Source: an uncultured Bacteroidales bacterium
Lineage (GTDB): Bacteria; Bacteroidota; Bacteroidia; Bacteroidales; FEN-979
NCBI GenBank assembly: GCA_903916595.1
Contig: CAIWXI010000073.1
Coordinates: 1 to 37,223 of the forward strand
Reading direction: 5' to 3'
DNA length: 37,223 nucleotides
Shown here one piece after another: positions 14,121-23,563 of the stretch; within the stretch, counting starts at the first letter, position 1; each line of letters begins with the position of its first letter. The notes below the pieces were generated by a model, which was given only the letters and a program-made list of their open reading frames with translations, did no database searches and was not told where the DNA came from. The position numbers and the translations under genes are program-made.

Positions 14121-16529
14121 GGCAACGATCACGTTCCTTCCCGGACTGCTGATGCCTGAAGCGAACTTTCGGTATTGCTCATCCATGATATTCTCAACCC
14201 CGGCTTCCACGTTCAGGTAACGGTTTATCTGGTAGCTTGCTTTCAGGTTGAGGGTATACCAGGCCGGGCTTCCCCACTGGGTGGCATATACTTCATTGTC
14301 TTCCCCGCTGCCACTATACTGCGACATCCGCTTCCAGCCGTTATAATTAACATAGAATGAGCCCTTGAACTTCTTAAGCTCAAGGTTGAACGAAGTCATT
14401 CCGTATACCGGCGGAATATGGTCCAGAGGTGTGTTGTCGTTCAGCTGTCCGACCGTGTAGGTAAGGTTGCTCAGAATAGAAAACGACCTGGTAACCTGAG
14501 CCAGAAGGCTGGCCTGTACTCCGTAAATGCGGGCGCCGCCTGAATTGATGTTGGCCTGCACCTGGCTCTTGCTGCCGTTGTATACAATTGAATCCTGGCC
14601 GTTGTATGTAAAGGGCCCCAGAACGATGGCATCGGTAAGCCAGGTATAAAAACCTGTCGCCTCAAGCCTCACACAGTTCTCGATGGTCTTTCCAATGCTG
14701 AGATCGACGTTATAGGCATATTCTGGTTTGAGACCGGGATTAGGCACAATGATCAGGTTATCCTGGCTGTTTGAATCGTTGACCTTTGTGATATCATCTA
14801 TATCGGCCGCCCTGAAACCCGAGGAGCCAACAACAGAGAACCTCCAGTCATGAGGGAGATTGGCAACCAGACCGAGATACCCGTTAAAGGCTCCGTGCTT
14901 CTGGCTGAAACTGCTGGCAAAAGGGAACTTCATAAAAGCCATCATGCTGTCGCTCCAGGCTGCATTCAGCATAATATAACTGTAGCGGATACCCTGGGAG
15001 AAATTCAGGACTTTGTTGATCTTCCAGATATTCGAAAGATAAGCTGCCGCCGAGGTCATATTAGCATTTTTATCGGGATACCGTGTTGCAATGTCATGAG
15101 TGACCGCTCCGCTTACAATATTTTCCTTATGAGCCGTCGATTTCACATTGTTATAGGTAACTTCAAGCCCATACCGCAGATCGTCCTTCTTGCCTAATGC
15201 TTTCAGAAAATCGGCATTCAAGGTAAAAAATCCAACCTGTTCATTGTTAAAACTTGTTTTGTTGTTTCCAAACTTCCGGTTGATGCGGTCTTCCCTGATA
15301 TTCTGGTAGGCAGCCGTGACCGTAAATTTGTCGAAAATAACCCCGTTCTTCGCAATGTCGGCCTTCAGCGAAATAAAAAGCCGCTGCTGTGGACCATAAT
15401 ACCAGTCGGCATATTTCAGCTTTCCTGTTGAACCATCCATTTCACTCAGGCGGTCGTAGCGGTTGATATTGCTTGAGTTGGAGTATTGAAAATTAAGTGT
15501 GTATTTCTGATCCTTATCGGGCTGAAACATCACTTTCTCCATGATGTTATACTGCGAATAACCCGAACGTTTTTGTATCCAGGGCTTGTTGTTGACCATC
15601 ATGGAGTCTTTATTATTGATGCGTTCGGCATAAAACAGGCATTTGCCCCAGTCTCCATATGCAGGGTTGGTGACTCTTCCTTCTCTCAGATCACTGAAGG
15701 AGCTGTACGAGAAACTGGTAAGGAAAGCAAATTTTTTCCATCCCAGACTTACATTGAAACCTCCGGTCTTCTCAAGATCGGCCGATGCAAACCGGGCCAG
15801 AACATTCCCCTTGACAAGAAGTTTCTTCGTACCTGAAAGCACAGGATCGGTAGTAACAAAGTTGATCACACCACCCAAAGCGTCGCTTCCGTATATCACA
15901 GAACCCGGGCCATACAGGACTTCGGTGGAAGAAAGCAGCTGAGGATCTACGGTAATGGAATTCTGAAGATGTCCGGCCCGGTATATGGCATTGTTCATCC
16001 TCACCCCGTCAACAACAAGAAGTACCCGGTTGGCTTCAAAACCGCGAAGTATAGGACTTCCGCCACCCAACTGACTCTGCTGTACAAAAACATTTCCGGT
16101 TTGCTCAAGCATCGCTGCAGAAGTCGGCGGATTATTGAACTGAATATCCTTGGCCTGGATCACTTCAATTTTATTAGGTACATCCGAACGCTTCTCCTGT
16201 GTCTTGTTAGCCGAAACAATAAATTCGTCAAGGCGGATGACATCCTCGGTGAGATAAACAGTATTGTTTTTTATCTGCAGATCAGTTTTGGATATGATCA
16301 CCGGCTGAAAAGCCACATGATTAAAGAAGAGCTCCTCATTGGCAGAAAATCCCGAAATATCGGCTGTGCCATTCACTCCCGTCGAGACCAGAACGGTCTT
16401 CGCCTGATTGGTAATAGTCACTCCCTCTATCGGCTGAAGGTCTGATTTGTCAAGCACTTTAATGGTCTGCGCCTGCATTGCAACAGCAAAAAGCAATAAT
16501 ATAATACTATATATATATCGTGTGTTCAT
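14103..16529 (-). CDS. TonB-dependent outer-membrane receptor
   Basis: An 808-residue active-transport receptor energised by TonB. It has a signal peptide (IILLFAVAMQAQT), a carboxypeptidase-D-like N-terminal repeat (~20-105; IKVLDKSDLQPIEGVTITN), a plug domain (~115-230; IEVIQAKDIQF, GGGSPILRGFEANRVLLVVDGVRMN, EVLYGPGSVIYGSDALGGVINF), and a long barrel ending LNVEAGVENIMDEQYR and a terminal SL. The plug resembles HmuR/BtuB-like haem, cobalamin or metal receptors, but the substrate is not evident. The small unknown gene immediately upstream (53 nt) is probably in the same operon. Confidence 0.92.
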   Translation of the reverse strand: MNTRYIYSIILLLFAVAMQAQTIKVLDKSDLQPIEGVTITNQAKTVLVSTGVNGTADISGFSANEELFFNHVAFQPVIISKTDLQIKNNTVYLTEDVIRLDEFIVSANKTQEKRSDVPNKIEVIQAKDIQFNNPPTSAAMLEQTGNVFVQQSQLGGGSPILRGFEANRVLLVVDGVRMNNAIYRAGHLQNSITVDPQLLSSTEVLYGPGSVIYGSDALGGVINFVTTDPVLSGTKKLLVKGNVLARFASADLEKTGGFNVSLGWKKFAFLTSFSYSSFSDLREGRVTNPAYGDWGKCLFYAERINNKDSMMVNNKPWIQKRSGYSQYNIMEKVMFQPDKDQKYTLNFQYSNSSNINRYDRLSEMDGSTGKLKYADWYYGPQQRLFISLKADIAKNGVIFDKFTVTAAYQNIREDRINRKFGNNKTSFNNEQVGFFTLNADFLKALGKKDDLRYGLEVTYNNVKSTAHKENIVSGAVTHDIATRYPDKNANMTSAAAYLSNIWKINKVLNFSQGIRYSYIMLNAAWSDSMMAFMKFPFASSFSQKHGAFNGYLGLVANLPHDWRFSVVGSSGFRAADIDDITKVNDSNSQDNLIIVPNPGLKPEYAYNVDLSIGKTIENCVRLEATGFYTWLTDAIVLGPFTYNGQDSIVYNGSKSQVQANINSGGARIYGVQASLLAQVTRSFSILSNLTYTVGQLNDNTPLDHIPPVYGMTSFNLELKKFKGSFYVNYNGWKRMSQYSGSGEDNEVYATQWGSPAWYTLNLKASYQINRYLNVEAGVENIMDEQYRKFASGISSPGRNVIVALRASL

Positions 16530-16582
16530 TACGCGAAATTTAAAATGAATAAATAAAAAATGGAAAAATAAAAAAGGCGGGA

Positions 16583-17077
16583 TCAGCAGGCTTCGGGCGG
16601 GCTCTCAGGAACACTTGTGATAGCTGATGAGGTATTCCGTGCAAAAGGAATAAACCTGAATTCCCTGCCAACCTCTTCCATCGAAAGACAGGGCTGGGAA
16701 AGAACTGCAAGACTACCAAAAACAGGGATCAGAAGGTGCTTTGTACGATCTTTCATCATTCGGGCCAGGCCTGTGTTAATAGCATCTTCCTTTACATCAT
16801 GAATACAATAGAATATGGTCGAATCTCCATGAACGGTGCGGAAAACCACATCATACATTTTTCCGTTATACTGTATTTCTTTTTTGCCGATGAACTTAAG
16901 GGAAGGGTCAATCCCGTTTATAACAATGGTTTTGATCGGGAGTTTGCTGTTTGATGAGATACGTGCCGACACCTCGCGCTTCACAAGGAAACGGTTGATT
17001 TCAAAAATCAGGTAAAATCCGCTTGTCTGAAATACCATCAGGGATAAGAGGAAATATGTAGTCAGCTTCCTGTTCAT
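16583..17077 (-). CDS. Hypothetical protein with N-terminal membrane segment
   Basis: A 164-residue protein I do not recognise. One hydrophobic N-terminal segment (YFLLSLMVFQTSGFYLIFEI) could be a signal or anchor. The middle contains alternating beta/charged segments (KTIVINGIDPS, IQYNGKMYDVVFRTVHGD); a second hydrophobic stretch is LLIPVFGSLAVL. The tail is rich in Ser/Pro and ends SPPEAC. It is the first gene of a likely operon with the TonB receptor. Small exported Bacteroidota proteins with Pro-rich tails often sit beside metal-type TonB receptors; this is only an analogy, as no His/Cys metal cluster is visible. Confidence 0.6.
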   Translation of the reverse strand: MNRKLTTYFLLSLMVFQTSGFYLIFEINRFLVKREVSARISSNSKLPIKTIVINGIDPSLKFIGKKEIQYNGKMYDVVFRTVHGDSTIFYCIHDVKEDAINTGLARMMKDRTKHLLIPVFGSLAVLSQPCLSMEEVGREFRFIPFARNTSSAITSVPESPPEAC

Positions 17078-17093
17078 AATATAAATCGGTTGG

Positions 17094-17101
17094 CAAAAAT
17101 A
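17094..17101 (-). promoter_or_regulatory. Putative -7 element of the unknown-gene/TonB-receptor operon (TATTTTTG)
   Basis: Perfect TAnnTTTG on the minus strand, 16 nt upstream of the ATG at 17077. Confidence 0.5.
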
Positions 17102-17142
17102 GATATTTTATTGGTAAAGCGGTAAAACTATATATGTTGTTG

Positions 17143-17150
17143 TAAATTTG
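17143..17150 (+). promoter_or_regulatory. Putative -7 element of mqnA (TAAATTTG)
   Basis: Perfect TAnnTTTG, 16 nt before the mqnA ATG. It faces away from the minus-strand element at 17094-17101, giving a compact divergent promoter pair. Confidence 0.5.
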
Positions 17151-17166
17151 CAGCAGAAGTGAACGT

Positions 17167-17907
17167 ATGAAAACTCTTAATATATCTGCTGTATCCTATC
17201 TCAACACCTACCCTTTTGTATACGGCATTCAACAGTCGGGCTATCTCAGCGACTATCGCTTATACCTTGAAGTGCCATCGATGTGCGCCGAACGACTTAA
17301 ATCGGGTGAAGCAGATATAGCGCTTGTGCCGGTCGGAGCCCTGCCCGAATTCAAAGATTATAACATTATCTCGGAATACTGCATAGGCGCCGTGAGGAAC
17401 GTAATAACGGTGCTTCTGCTGTCGGACAAGCCCCTGGACAAGATCAAAAAAATATATCTTGATTTTGATTCAAGGACATCGGCCCGGCTTGTGCAGATCC
17501 TGGCCCGCTCGTTCTGGAAGATAAACCCCTTGTTTGAACGGCTTAAAGCAGGTCAGGCAGAAGATGCCCGGCAACGTGAAGCGGTGGTTGCAATAGGCGA
17601 CAAGACCTTTGCCCTGCGAGGGCGATATCAATATTCATACGATTTGGCCGGGGAATGGATAAAATACACTGGCATGCCCTTTGTTTTTGCAGTATGGATA
17701 TCGCTAAAACCTTTGCCAAAGGATGTGAAGGAAGGATTTAATAAAGCTCTGAATTTTGGAATAAACAATATGGATGGAGTGCTTGATTTTTATTCCACAC
17801 GTTTACCTAAAAATGCCGACTGCCGGCAGTACCTCACCGAGAATATCTCTTACCCCCTCGACCAGGCCAAACGTGAAGCGCTGAATTTGTTTCTCTCCTA
17901 TCTGTAA
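17167..17907 (+). CDS. mqnA: Chorismate dehydratase of the futalosine menaquinone pathway
   Basis: MqnA dehydrates chorismate to 3-enolpyruvyl-benzoate, the first step of the futalosine route to menaquinone. The 246 residues start with the family's hallmark ISAVSYLNTYPFVYGI; other conserved parts are RLKSGEADIALVPVGALPEF, SEYCIGAVRNVITVLLLSD, YLDFDSRTSARLVQIL and MPFVFAVWISLKP. The periplasmic-binding-protein-like fold is the family fold, but no signal peptide is present and the enzyme is cytoplasmic. mqnB, mqnC, mqnD and mqnE are not in the window. It implies that this organism makes menaquinone by the futalosine pathway, with chorismate supplied via aroK. Confidence 0.93.
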   Translation: MKTLNISAVSYLNTYPFVYGIQQSGYLSDYRLYLEVPSMCAERLKSGEADIALVPVGALPEFKDYNIISEYCIGAVRNVITVLLLSDKPLDKIKKIYLDFDSRTSARLVQILARSFWKINPLFERLKAGQAEDARQREAVVAIGDKTFALRGRYQYSYDLAGEWIKYTGMPFVFAVWISLKPLPKDVKEGFNKALNFGINNMDGVLDFYSTRLPKNADCRQYLTENISYPLDQAKREALNLFLSYL

Positions 17908-17913
17908 TCTGAC

Positions 17914-17934
17914 ATCAGATATCAGATATCCGTC
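17914..17934. repeat. Short heptamer run between mqnA and yidC
   Basis: ATCAGAT, ATCAGAT, ATCCGTC are in register; with the preceding ATCTGAC they also form an imperfect inverted repeat. The gap between the convergent mqnA and yidC is only 30 nt. Confidence 0.5.
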
Positions 17935-17937
17935 GTC

Positions 17938-19890
17938 CTATCTCTTCGCTACAGCTCCCCTTTGCTTCGTCATGTCTTCCAGGCGTTTCTGAAAACCCGA
18001 TTTCTTTACCGGCTTTTTCTTATTTGCCTCTATCTGGGCGTGGATTTTCTTTTCATCCATAAACATACGGATCAGGTAGATCTGGGCAAACGTGAGAAGG
18101 TTAGCCAGTAAATAATAATAACTCAGTCCGGAAGAATAATCGTTGAACCAGAACAGGAACATCACCGGCATCATATACATCATCGTTTTCATGCCGGGCA
18201 TCTGCTGCTGGGTGCTGCCCATCATCTGCTCGTTGATCCTCGTGTACAATACACTGGAAATGGTCATCAGCAAGGCAAAAAGGCTTACATGATCGCCATA
18301 CCAGGGTATACTGAAACCGGCAGGAAAAGTCCAGATGGAATCATACGACGAAAGGTCTGTAGCCCAAAGGAATGACTGCTGCCTGAGTTCGATCGATGAA
18401 GGGAAGAAACGGAACATGGCAATAAGGATAGGGAACTGCAGTAACATCGGAATACAGCCAGCCATCGGGTTCACCCCTGCCCTTTTGTACAGGTCCATTG
18501 TCGCCTGCTGCTTTTTCATCGCATCTTCCTTTTTGGGGAACTTCTTGCCAAGCTCATCGATATCGGGTTTCAATACCTTCATCTTGGCCGAAGATTTAAA
18601 TGTTTTATAGGCAACCGGAAACAGTATTATCTTTAGTAAAATAGTCAGAATAAGTATGATTATGCCATAGTTCCATCCGAAGTTACCAAAGAATGTAAAC
18701 ACCGGGATCACAGCATAAATATTGATCCATGCCATCAAAAAGAAACCCCAGCCAAGTGGTATCTGTTTTTCCAGGTCCTGCTTATAGCTCTTGAGGGTGT
18801 AAAATTTATCGGGCCCAAAATAGATCGACATGCCTACCGACTTTGTTTCCTGGGCTGAATAGGGAATCCCCGCTTCGGCAAACATGGTCTTCAGGTAACC
18901 CGGAGGACCGGGAAGGGTTTGTGTTCTCAGCCTGGGTTCAGTAAAATATGTATCTGAAATAAGTATGCTGCTAAAAAACTGCTGTTTGAACGAAAACCAT
19001 TTAATCTTTTCATTCTTAAGATAACGATCTTCATCCTTGGTCTCGGTGATATAATCAACTTTATCCTGGTCATACTTATAATACAGGGTGGATGTCATCC
19101 TCTCCATTTTCAGACTTTTCTCCAGGCTTTTCAGGTTATCGCTCCAGGTGAGCACAAGAAACTTATTCCCCGCGTCAATAGCCTGGTCCATCCCAATAAA
19201 ATTGATCTGGTAACGAAGCATATTGTCATTTCCTTTAATGGTATAAAGGAATTCAATATACTGGTCTTTGTTGAAAACGGTATCGTTCGTCGAAGTGAAT
19301 AAACGCATGCCGAACTGCAGGGAATCTTTCCCGCTTACTTTCATAGAGGCTTGTCCCTTATGCGCGGGATCGGGCCAGAATGGCTTAAAATACAGGCGGT
19401 TGGTACTAATGGTACGGTTATTGGAATAGAACGAGATGCCGAAGTTCAAAGAGTCACTGTTCATAAGTATCAGCGGCTTCTTGTCCCAGGTGAGATAGTC
19501 CTTCAGCTCAACACGCCCTATCTTCCCCCCCCTGGAAATAAAATTCAGTTTAAACACATCGTTTTCAACAGTAAACGTCGTATCCTTCCCCACGGCAGCA
19601 TTGGCGAATACGCCCAATTCACCTTTCAATGTCATCCTCACCAGGGTTGCTGAGTCAACCTTTTCTCCCCGGGCTATGAACTTTTCTTTTTCCTTTGCCA
19701 CGGCAATAGCCTTTTCCCTTGCAACAGCAGAGATCAGAGCATGCTGCTTTTGCACATTCACCATGTACATTGAATCGGCCCTGCGTTTCTGTGTTATAAG
19801 TTCATCTTTTGAGGGGCTGATCAGGTAGGTATACCCGACAAATATTGCGAAGATGAGGCCGAGCCCGATAATCGTGTTCTTGTTATTCAT
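17938..19890 (-). CDS. yidC: Membrane protein insertase YidC
   Basis: YidC inserts and folds inner-membrane proteins, alone or with Sec. At 650 residues it is a Gram-negative-type protein: N-terminal transmembrane helix (IIGLGLIFAIFVGYTYLI), a large periplasmic domain to about residue 370, then the conserved five-helix core beginning WGFFLMAWINIYAVIPVFTF. The cytoplasmic hairpin follows (YKTFKSSAKMKVLKPDIDEL), then the segment NPMAGCIPMLLQFPILIAMFRFF and a Lys-rich C-terminal tail (KKKPVKKSGFQKR) as expected for ribosome contact. The ATG at 19890 is preceded at a distance by GGAGG and a -7 element. Confidence 0.97.
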   Translation of the reverse strand: MNNKNTIIGLGLIFAIFVGYTYLISPSKDELITQKRRADSMYMVNVQKQHALISAVAREKAIAVAKEKEKFIARGEKVDSATLVRMTLKGELGVFANAAVGKDTTFTVENDVFKLNFISRGGKIGRVELKDYLTWDKKPLILMNSDSLNFGISFYSNNRTISTNRLYFKPFWPDPAHKGQASMKVSGKDSLQFGMRLFTSTNDTVFNKDQYIEFLYTIKGNDNMLRYQINFIGMDQAIDAGNKFLVLTWSDNLKSLEKSLKMERMTSTLYYKYDQDKVDYITETKDEDRYLKNEKIKWFSFKQQFFSSILISDTYFTEPRLRTQTLPGPPGYLKTMFAEAGIPYSAQETKSVGMSIYFGPDKFYTLKSYKQDLEKQIPLGWGFFLMAWINIYAVIPVFTFFGNFGWNYGIIILILTILLKIILFPVAYKTFKSSAKMKVLKPDIDELGKKFPKKEDAMKKQQATMDLYKRAGVNPMAGCIPMLLQFPILIAMFRFFPSSIELRQQSFLWATDLSSYDSIWTFPAGFSIPWYGDHVSLFALLMTISSVLYTRINEQMMGSTQQQMPGMKTMMYMMPVMFLFWFNDYSSGLSYYYLLANLLTFAQIYLIRMFMDEKKIHAQIEANKKKPVKKSGFQKRLEDMTKQRGAVAKR

Positions 19891-19941
19891 GAATGATTTT
19901 TAATTTACCTCCGTATACCGATTAAATGGCCATTGGGGGTG

Positions 19942-19949
19942 CAAAGGTA
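19942..19949 (-). promoter_or_regulatory. Putative -7 element of yidC (TACCTTTG)
   Basis: Perfect TAnnTTTG on the minus strand, 51 nt upstream of the yidC ATG, in the gap after pyrG. It suggests yidC is not solely dependent on pyrG transcription. Confidence 0.5.
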
Positions 19950-19960
19950 AGAAATTGTCT

Positions 19961-21571
19961 TTATTTTGACTTAAATTCACTTGCAGCCTTTATGAAAGCT
20001 ACAAAAAGAGGATGCGGCTGCGCTACCGTGCTCTTGTATTCAGGATGAAACTGCACTCCTATGAACCAGGGATGGCTCTTGAGTTCCATGATCTCCACAA
20101 GGTTGTCTTTCTCATTTACACCCACGGGAATAAACCCGGCGCTGATGTATTGGTCGAGATACAAATTGTTAAATTCATACCTGTGCCTGTGCCTTTCTGA
20201 AATGTTTACCGATTTGTATACTTCATAAATAGTAGATGTCTTGCTGATGATGCAAGGGTAAGCCCCAAGTCTCATAGTACCTCCGAGCCCCATGATCTTC
20301 TTCTGTTCCTCCATCATATCGATCACGGGATAGGGTGTTGCTTTGTTGAATTCGGTTGAATGGGCTCCTTTCATGCCCAACACGTTACGGGCAAATTCTA
20401 TCACTGCGCATTGCATCCCCAGGCAAATCCCCAGAAAGGGGATATTGTTTATTCTGGCATACCTGATTGCCGTGATCTTTCCTTCTATCCCTCTCTCTCC
20501 GAACCCGGGTGCAACAAGTATGGCATTGAGCCCGGTAAGCTTTTCGGCTACATTTTCGTCTGTAATGAATTCCGATTGAAGAGAGATCACGTTTACTTTG
20601 CAGCCATTGGCTACCCCGGCGTGGATGATCGCTTCGTTGATTGATTTGTAGGCGTCTTTAAGCTCAACATATTTACCCACGAGGCCTATGCTGAAACTGC
20701 ATTTAGGATTTTTCAGAGTATGCAGAAATTTTTCCCAGTCGCGCAGATCTGGAATCCCATCGGTGGGCATATCGGTCTTTCTCAGGATCTCAACATCGAG
20801 GTTTTCCTGGCGCATCAGCATCGGCACATCGTAAATGCTTTCGGCATCAATGCATTCGATGACCGACGATGGATCGACGTTACAGAACAAAGCGATTTTG
20901 TTTCGAAGGCTTTCGGGTAAATGTTTTTCTGTACGGCATACAATAATATCGGGCTGAACTCCCTGTTCAAGCATCGTTTTTACCGAGTGCTGAGTGGGTT
21001 TTGACTTCAGTTCTCCTGCGGCGGCAAGGTAAGGAACCAGAGTAAGATGAACAACTACGCTGTCTTTCCCTAACTCCCAACGCATCTGACGCACCGTTTC
21101 AATGAACGGAAGGGATTCAATGTCACCTACGGTTCCGCCTATCTCGGTTATCACAAAATCATAATGCTGCTTGCTTGCCAGTAGTTTGACCCTCGATTTT
21201 ATTTCATCGGTTATATGGGGGATCACCTGTACAGTCTCACCCAGAAATTCTCCTCTTCTCTCCTTGTTGATAACACTCTGGTACACTACCCCTGTAGTAA
21301 CATTGTTGGCCTGTGTGGTAGGCACACTTGAGAACCTCTCATAATGACCAAGGTCCAGGTCAGTCTCGGCCCCGTCTTCGGTTACATAACATTCACCGTG
21401 TTCATAAGGATTCAGTGTTCCCGGATCAATGTTGATATAGGGGTCCAGCTTTTGAATTGTTACCGAAAAACCTCTTGCAACCAACAGCTTCGCAATAGAG
21501 GAGGAAATGATGCCCTTACCCAGGGATGAGGTAACACCTCCGGTTACAAAAATGTATTTGGTTGAAGACAT
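19961..21571 (-). CDS. pyrG: CTP synthase
   Basis: It converts UTP to CTP using ATP and glutamine. The 536-residue enzyme has the N-terminal synthetase domain (KYIFVTGGVTSSLGKGI with the P-loop-like phosphate site; GGTVGDIES) and a C-terminal class I glutamine amidotransferase domain with the nucleophile Cys383 in GICLGMQCAV and the His/Glu pair in QFHPEYKS. All catalytic elements are intact and the length is normal. The neighbour downstream is yidC (70 nt), upstream the PPDK-regulator gene (75 nt). Confidence 0.97.
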   Translation of the reverse strand: MSSTKYIFVTGGVTSSLGKGIISSSIAKLLVARGFSVTIQKLDPYINIDPGTLNPYEHGECYVTEDGAETDLDLGHYERFSSVPTTQANNVTTGVVYQSVINKERRGEFLGETVQVIPHITDEIKSRVKLLASKQHYDFVITEIGGTVGDIESLPFIETVRQMRWELGKDSVVVHLTLVPYLAAAGELKSKPTQHSVKTMLEQGVQPDIIVCRTEKHLPESLRNKIALFCNVDPSSVIECIDAESIYDVPMLMRQENLDVEILRKTDMPTDGIPDLRDWEKFLHTLKNPKCSFSIGLVGKYVELKDAYKSINEAIIHAGVANGCKVNVISLQSEFITDENVAEKLTGLNAILVAPGFGERGIEGKITAIRYARINNIPFLGICLGMQCAVIEFARNVLGMKGAHSTEFNKATPYPVIDMMEEQKKIMGLGGTMRLGAYPCIISKTSTIYEVYKSVNISERHRHRYEFNNLYLDQYISAGFIPVGVNEKDNLVEIMELKSHPWFIGVQFHPEYKSTVAQPHPLFVAFIKAASEFKSK

Positions 21572-21601
21572 GGCAGAATGGAGATCAGAGTTTACGGATT
21601 A

Positions 21602-21609
21602 CAAAAATA
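21602..21609 (-). promoter_or_regulatory. Putative -7 element of pyrG (TATTTTTG)
   Basis: Perfect TAnnTTTG on the minus strand, 30 nt upstream of the pyrG ATG. Confidence 0.5.
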
Positions 21610-21646
21610 AACGTTTTCGGCTAACTGCAGAAAATAAGTTTGACTC

Positions 21647-22474
21647 TCATATGCATTTTTTACGAACATAACCCGGAAGATCAATCCTCTTTTTAATGGC
21701 AAGGATTTCGGTGGCTATCTCTTCAATAGGCTTGTTGGTTACATGCACCACGGGCCATTCGTATTTACAGAAAAATTTCATCGCGTAATTCAACTCCTGC
21801 TTTACATTAATCAGTGAGGTATAATCACTGGAAAAACCTCCCAGGTATTGCTGTCGCACCGACCTCAGGTTGCAGAGATCATGAGGTTCTGTCATCAGCC
21901 CGAAAACCCTGCCGTGTTCAAGTCTTTCAAGTGAACCGGGAAAATCCACTCCAGGCACGATCGGGTAATTCGCCACAAACCATCCTTTGAAGGCAAGGTA
22001 TATGCTTAGCGGTGTCTTAAATGTGCGCGACACGCCTACCAGAATGATTTCGGCCTTTTCATACTCATAATCCCTCTGTCCGTCATCATGCGTGAAGGCA
22101 AACTGCATGGCGTCTATCCTTTTAAAATATTCCTGGTTCAGGCTGAAAAACAAGCCCGGCTCCCCTTTGGGAGAGTCAGAAAAATGATGGGATAGTCTTG
22201 AAAGAAGGGGGCCCATCAGGTCTATGGCATCTACATTATGAACACGGCTAAGCCTCAGCATGATTTCCCTTAGGGATTCGGATACGAGAGTATGAACAAT
22301 AAAACCCTTCACCTCGGCGACCTCTGCCACGATCTCTTCAAGAACCGTTGCCGTTCGTATCTCTGGCCTGAGGACTACATCAACGCTGGAATCCGGAAAC
22401 TGGGTCAGCGCCGCCATCAGAGTCTGCTCGGCCGTACGGCCCGAGCCATCGGAAACCACATATACCGTATTCAT
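21647..22474 (-). CDS. Pyruvate phosphate dikinase / PEP synthase regulatory protein (DUF299)
   Basis: This bifunctional family phosphorylates (ADP-dependent) and dephosphorylates (phosphate-dependent) a Thr next to the catalytic His of PPDK or PEP synthase. The 275 residues open with VYVVSDGSGRTAEQTL, the typical N-terminus, and contain the P-loop-like motif GVSRTFKTP (147-155) in AEIILVGVSRTFKTPLSIYL. FGLMTEP and RSVRQQYLG are further family signatures. It is transcribed divergently from gap, consistent with control of the glycolysis/gluconeogenesis balance. Which dikinase it targets is not in the window: the PEP-synthase-like protein at 27327-29723 has Leu-Ser-His where PPDK has Thr-Ser-His, so it lacks the target Thr. 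Confidence 0.92.
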   Translation of the reverse strand: MNTVYVVSDGSGRTAEQTLMAALTQFPDSSVDVVLRPEIRTATVLEEIVAEVAEVKGFIVHTLVSESLREIMLRLSRVHNVDAIDLMGPLLSRLSHHFSDSPKGEPGLFFSLNQEYFKRIDAMQFAFTHDDGQRDYEYEKAEIILVGVSRTFKTPLSIYLAFKGWFVANYPIVPGVDFPGSLERLEHGRVFGLMTEPHDLCNLRSVRQQYLGGFSSDYTSLINVKQELNYAMKFFCKYEWPVVHVTNKPIEEIATEILAIKKRIDLPGYVRKKCI

Positions 22475-22507
22475 AGATCAGAATTTTAGATTTTCAATAA
22501 AATTAAG

Positions 22508-22515
22508 TACTTTTG
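22508..22515 (+). promoter_or_regulatory. Putative -7 element of gap (TACTTTTG)
   Basis: Perfect TAnnTTTG, 42 nt before the gap ATG, in the divergent gap with the DUF299 gene. Confidence 0.5.
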
Positions 22516-22545
22516 AGGACTGATTACAAACTAAATGTTAAATAA

Positions 22546-23562
<1,017 letters not shown>

Positions 23563-23563
23563 C

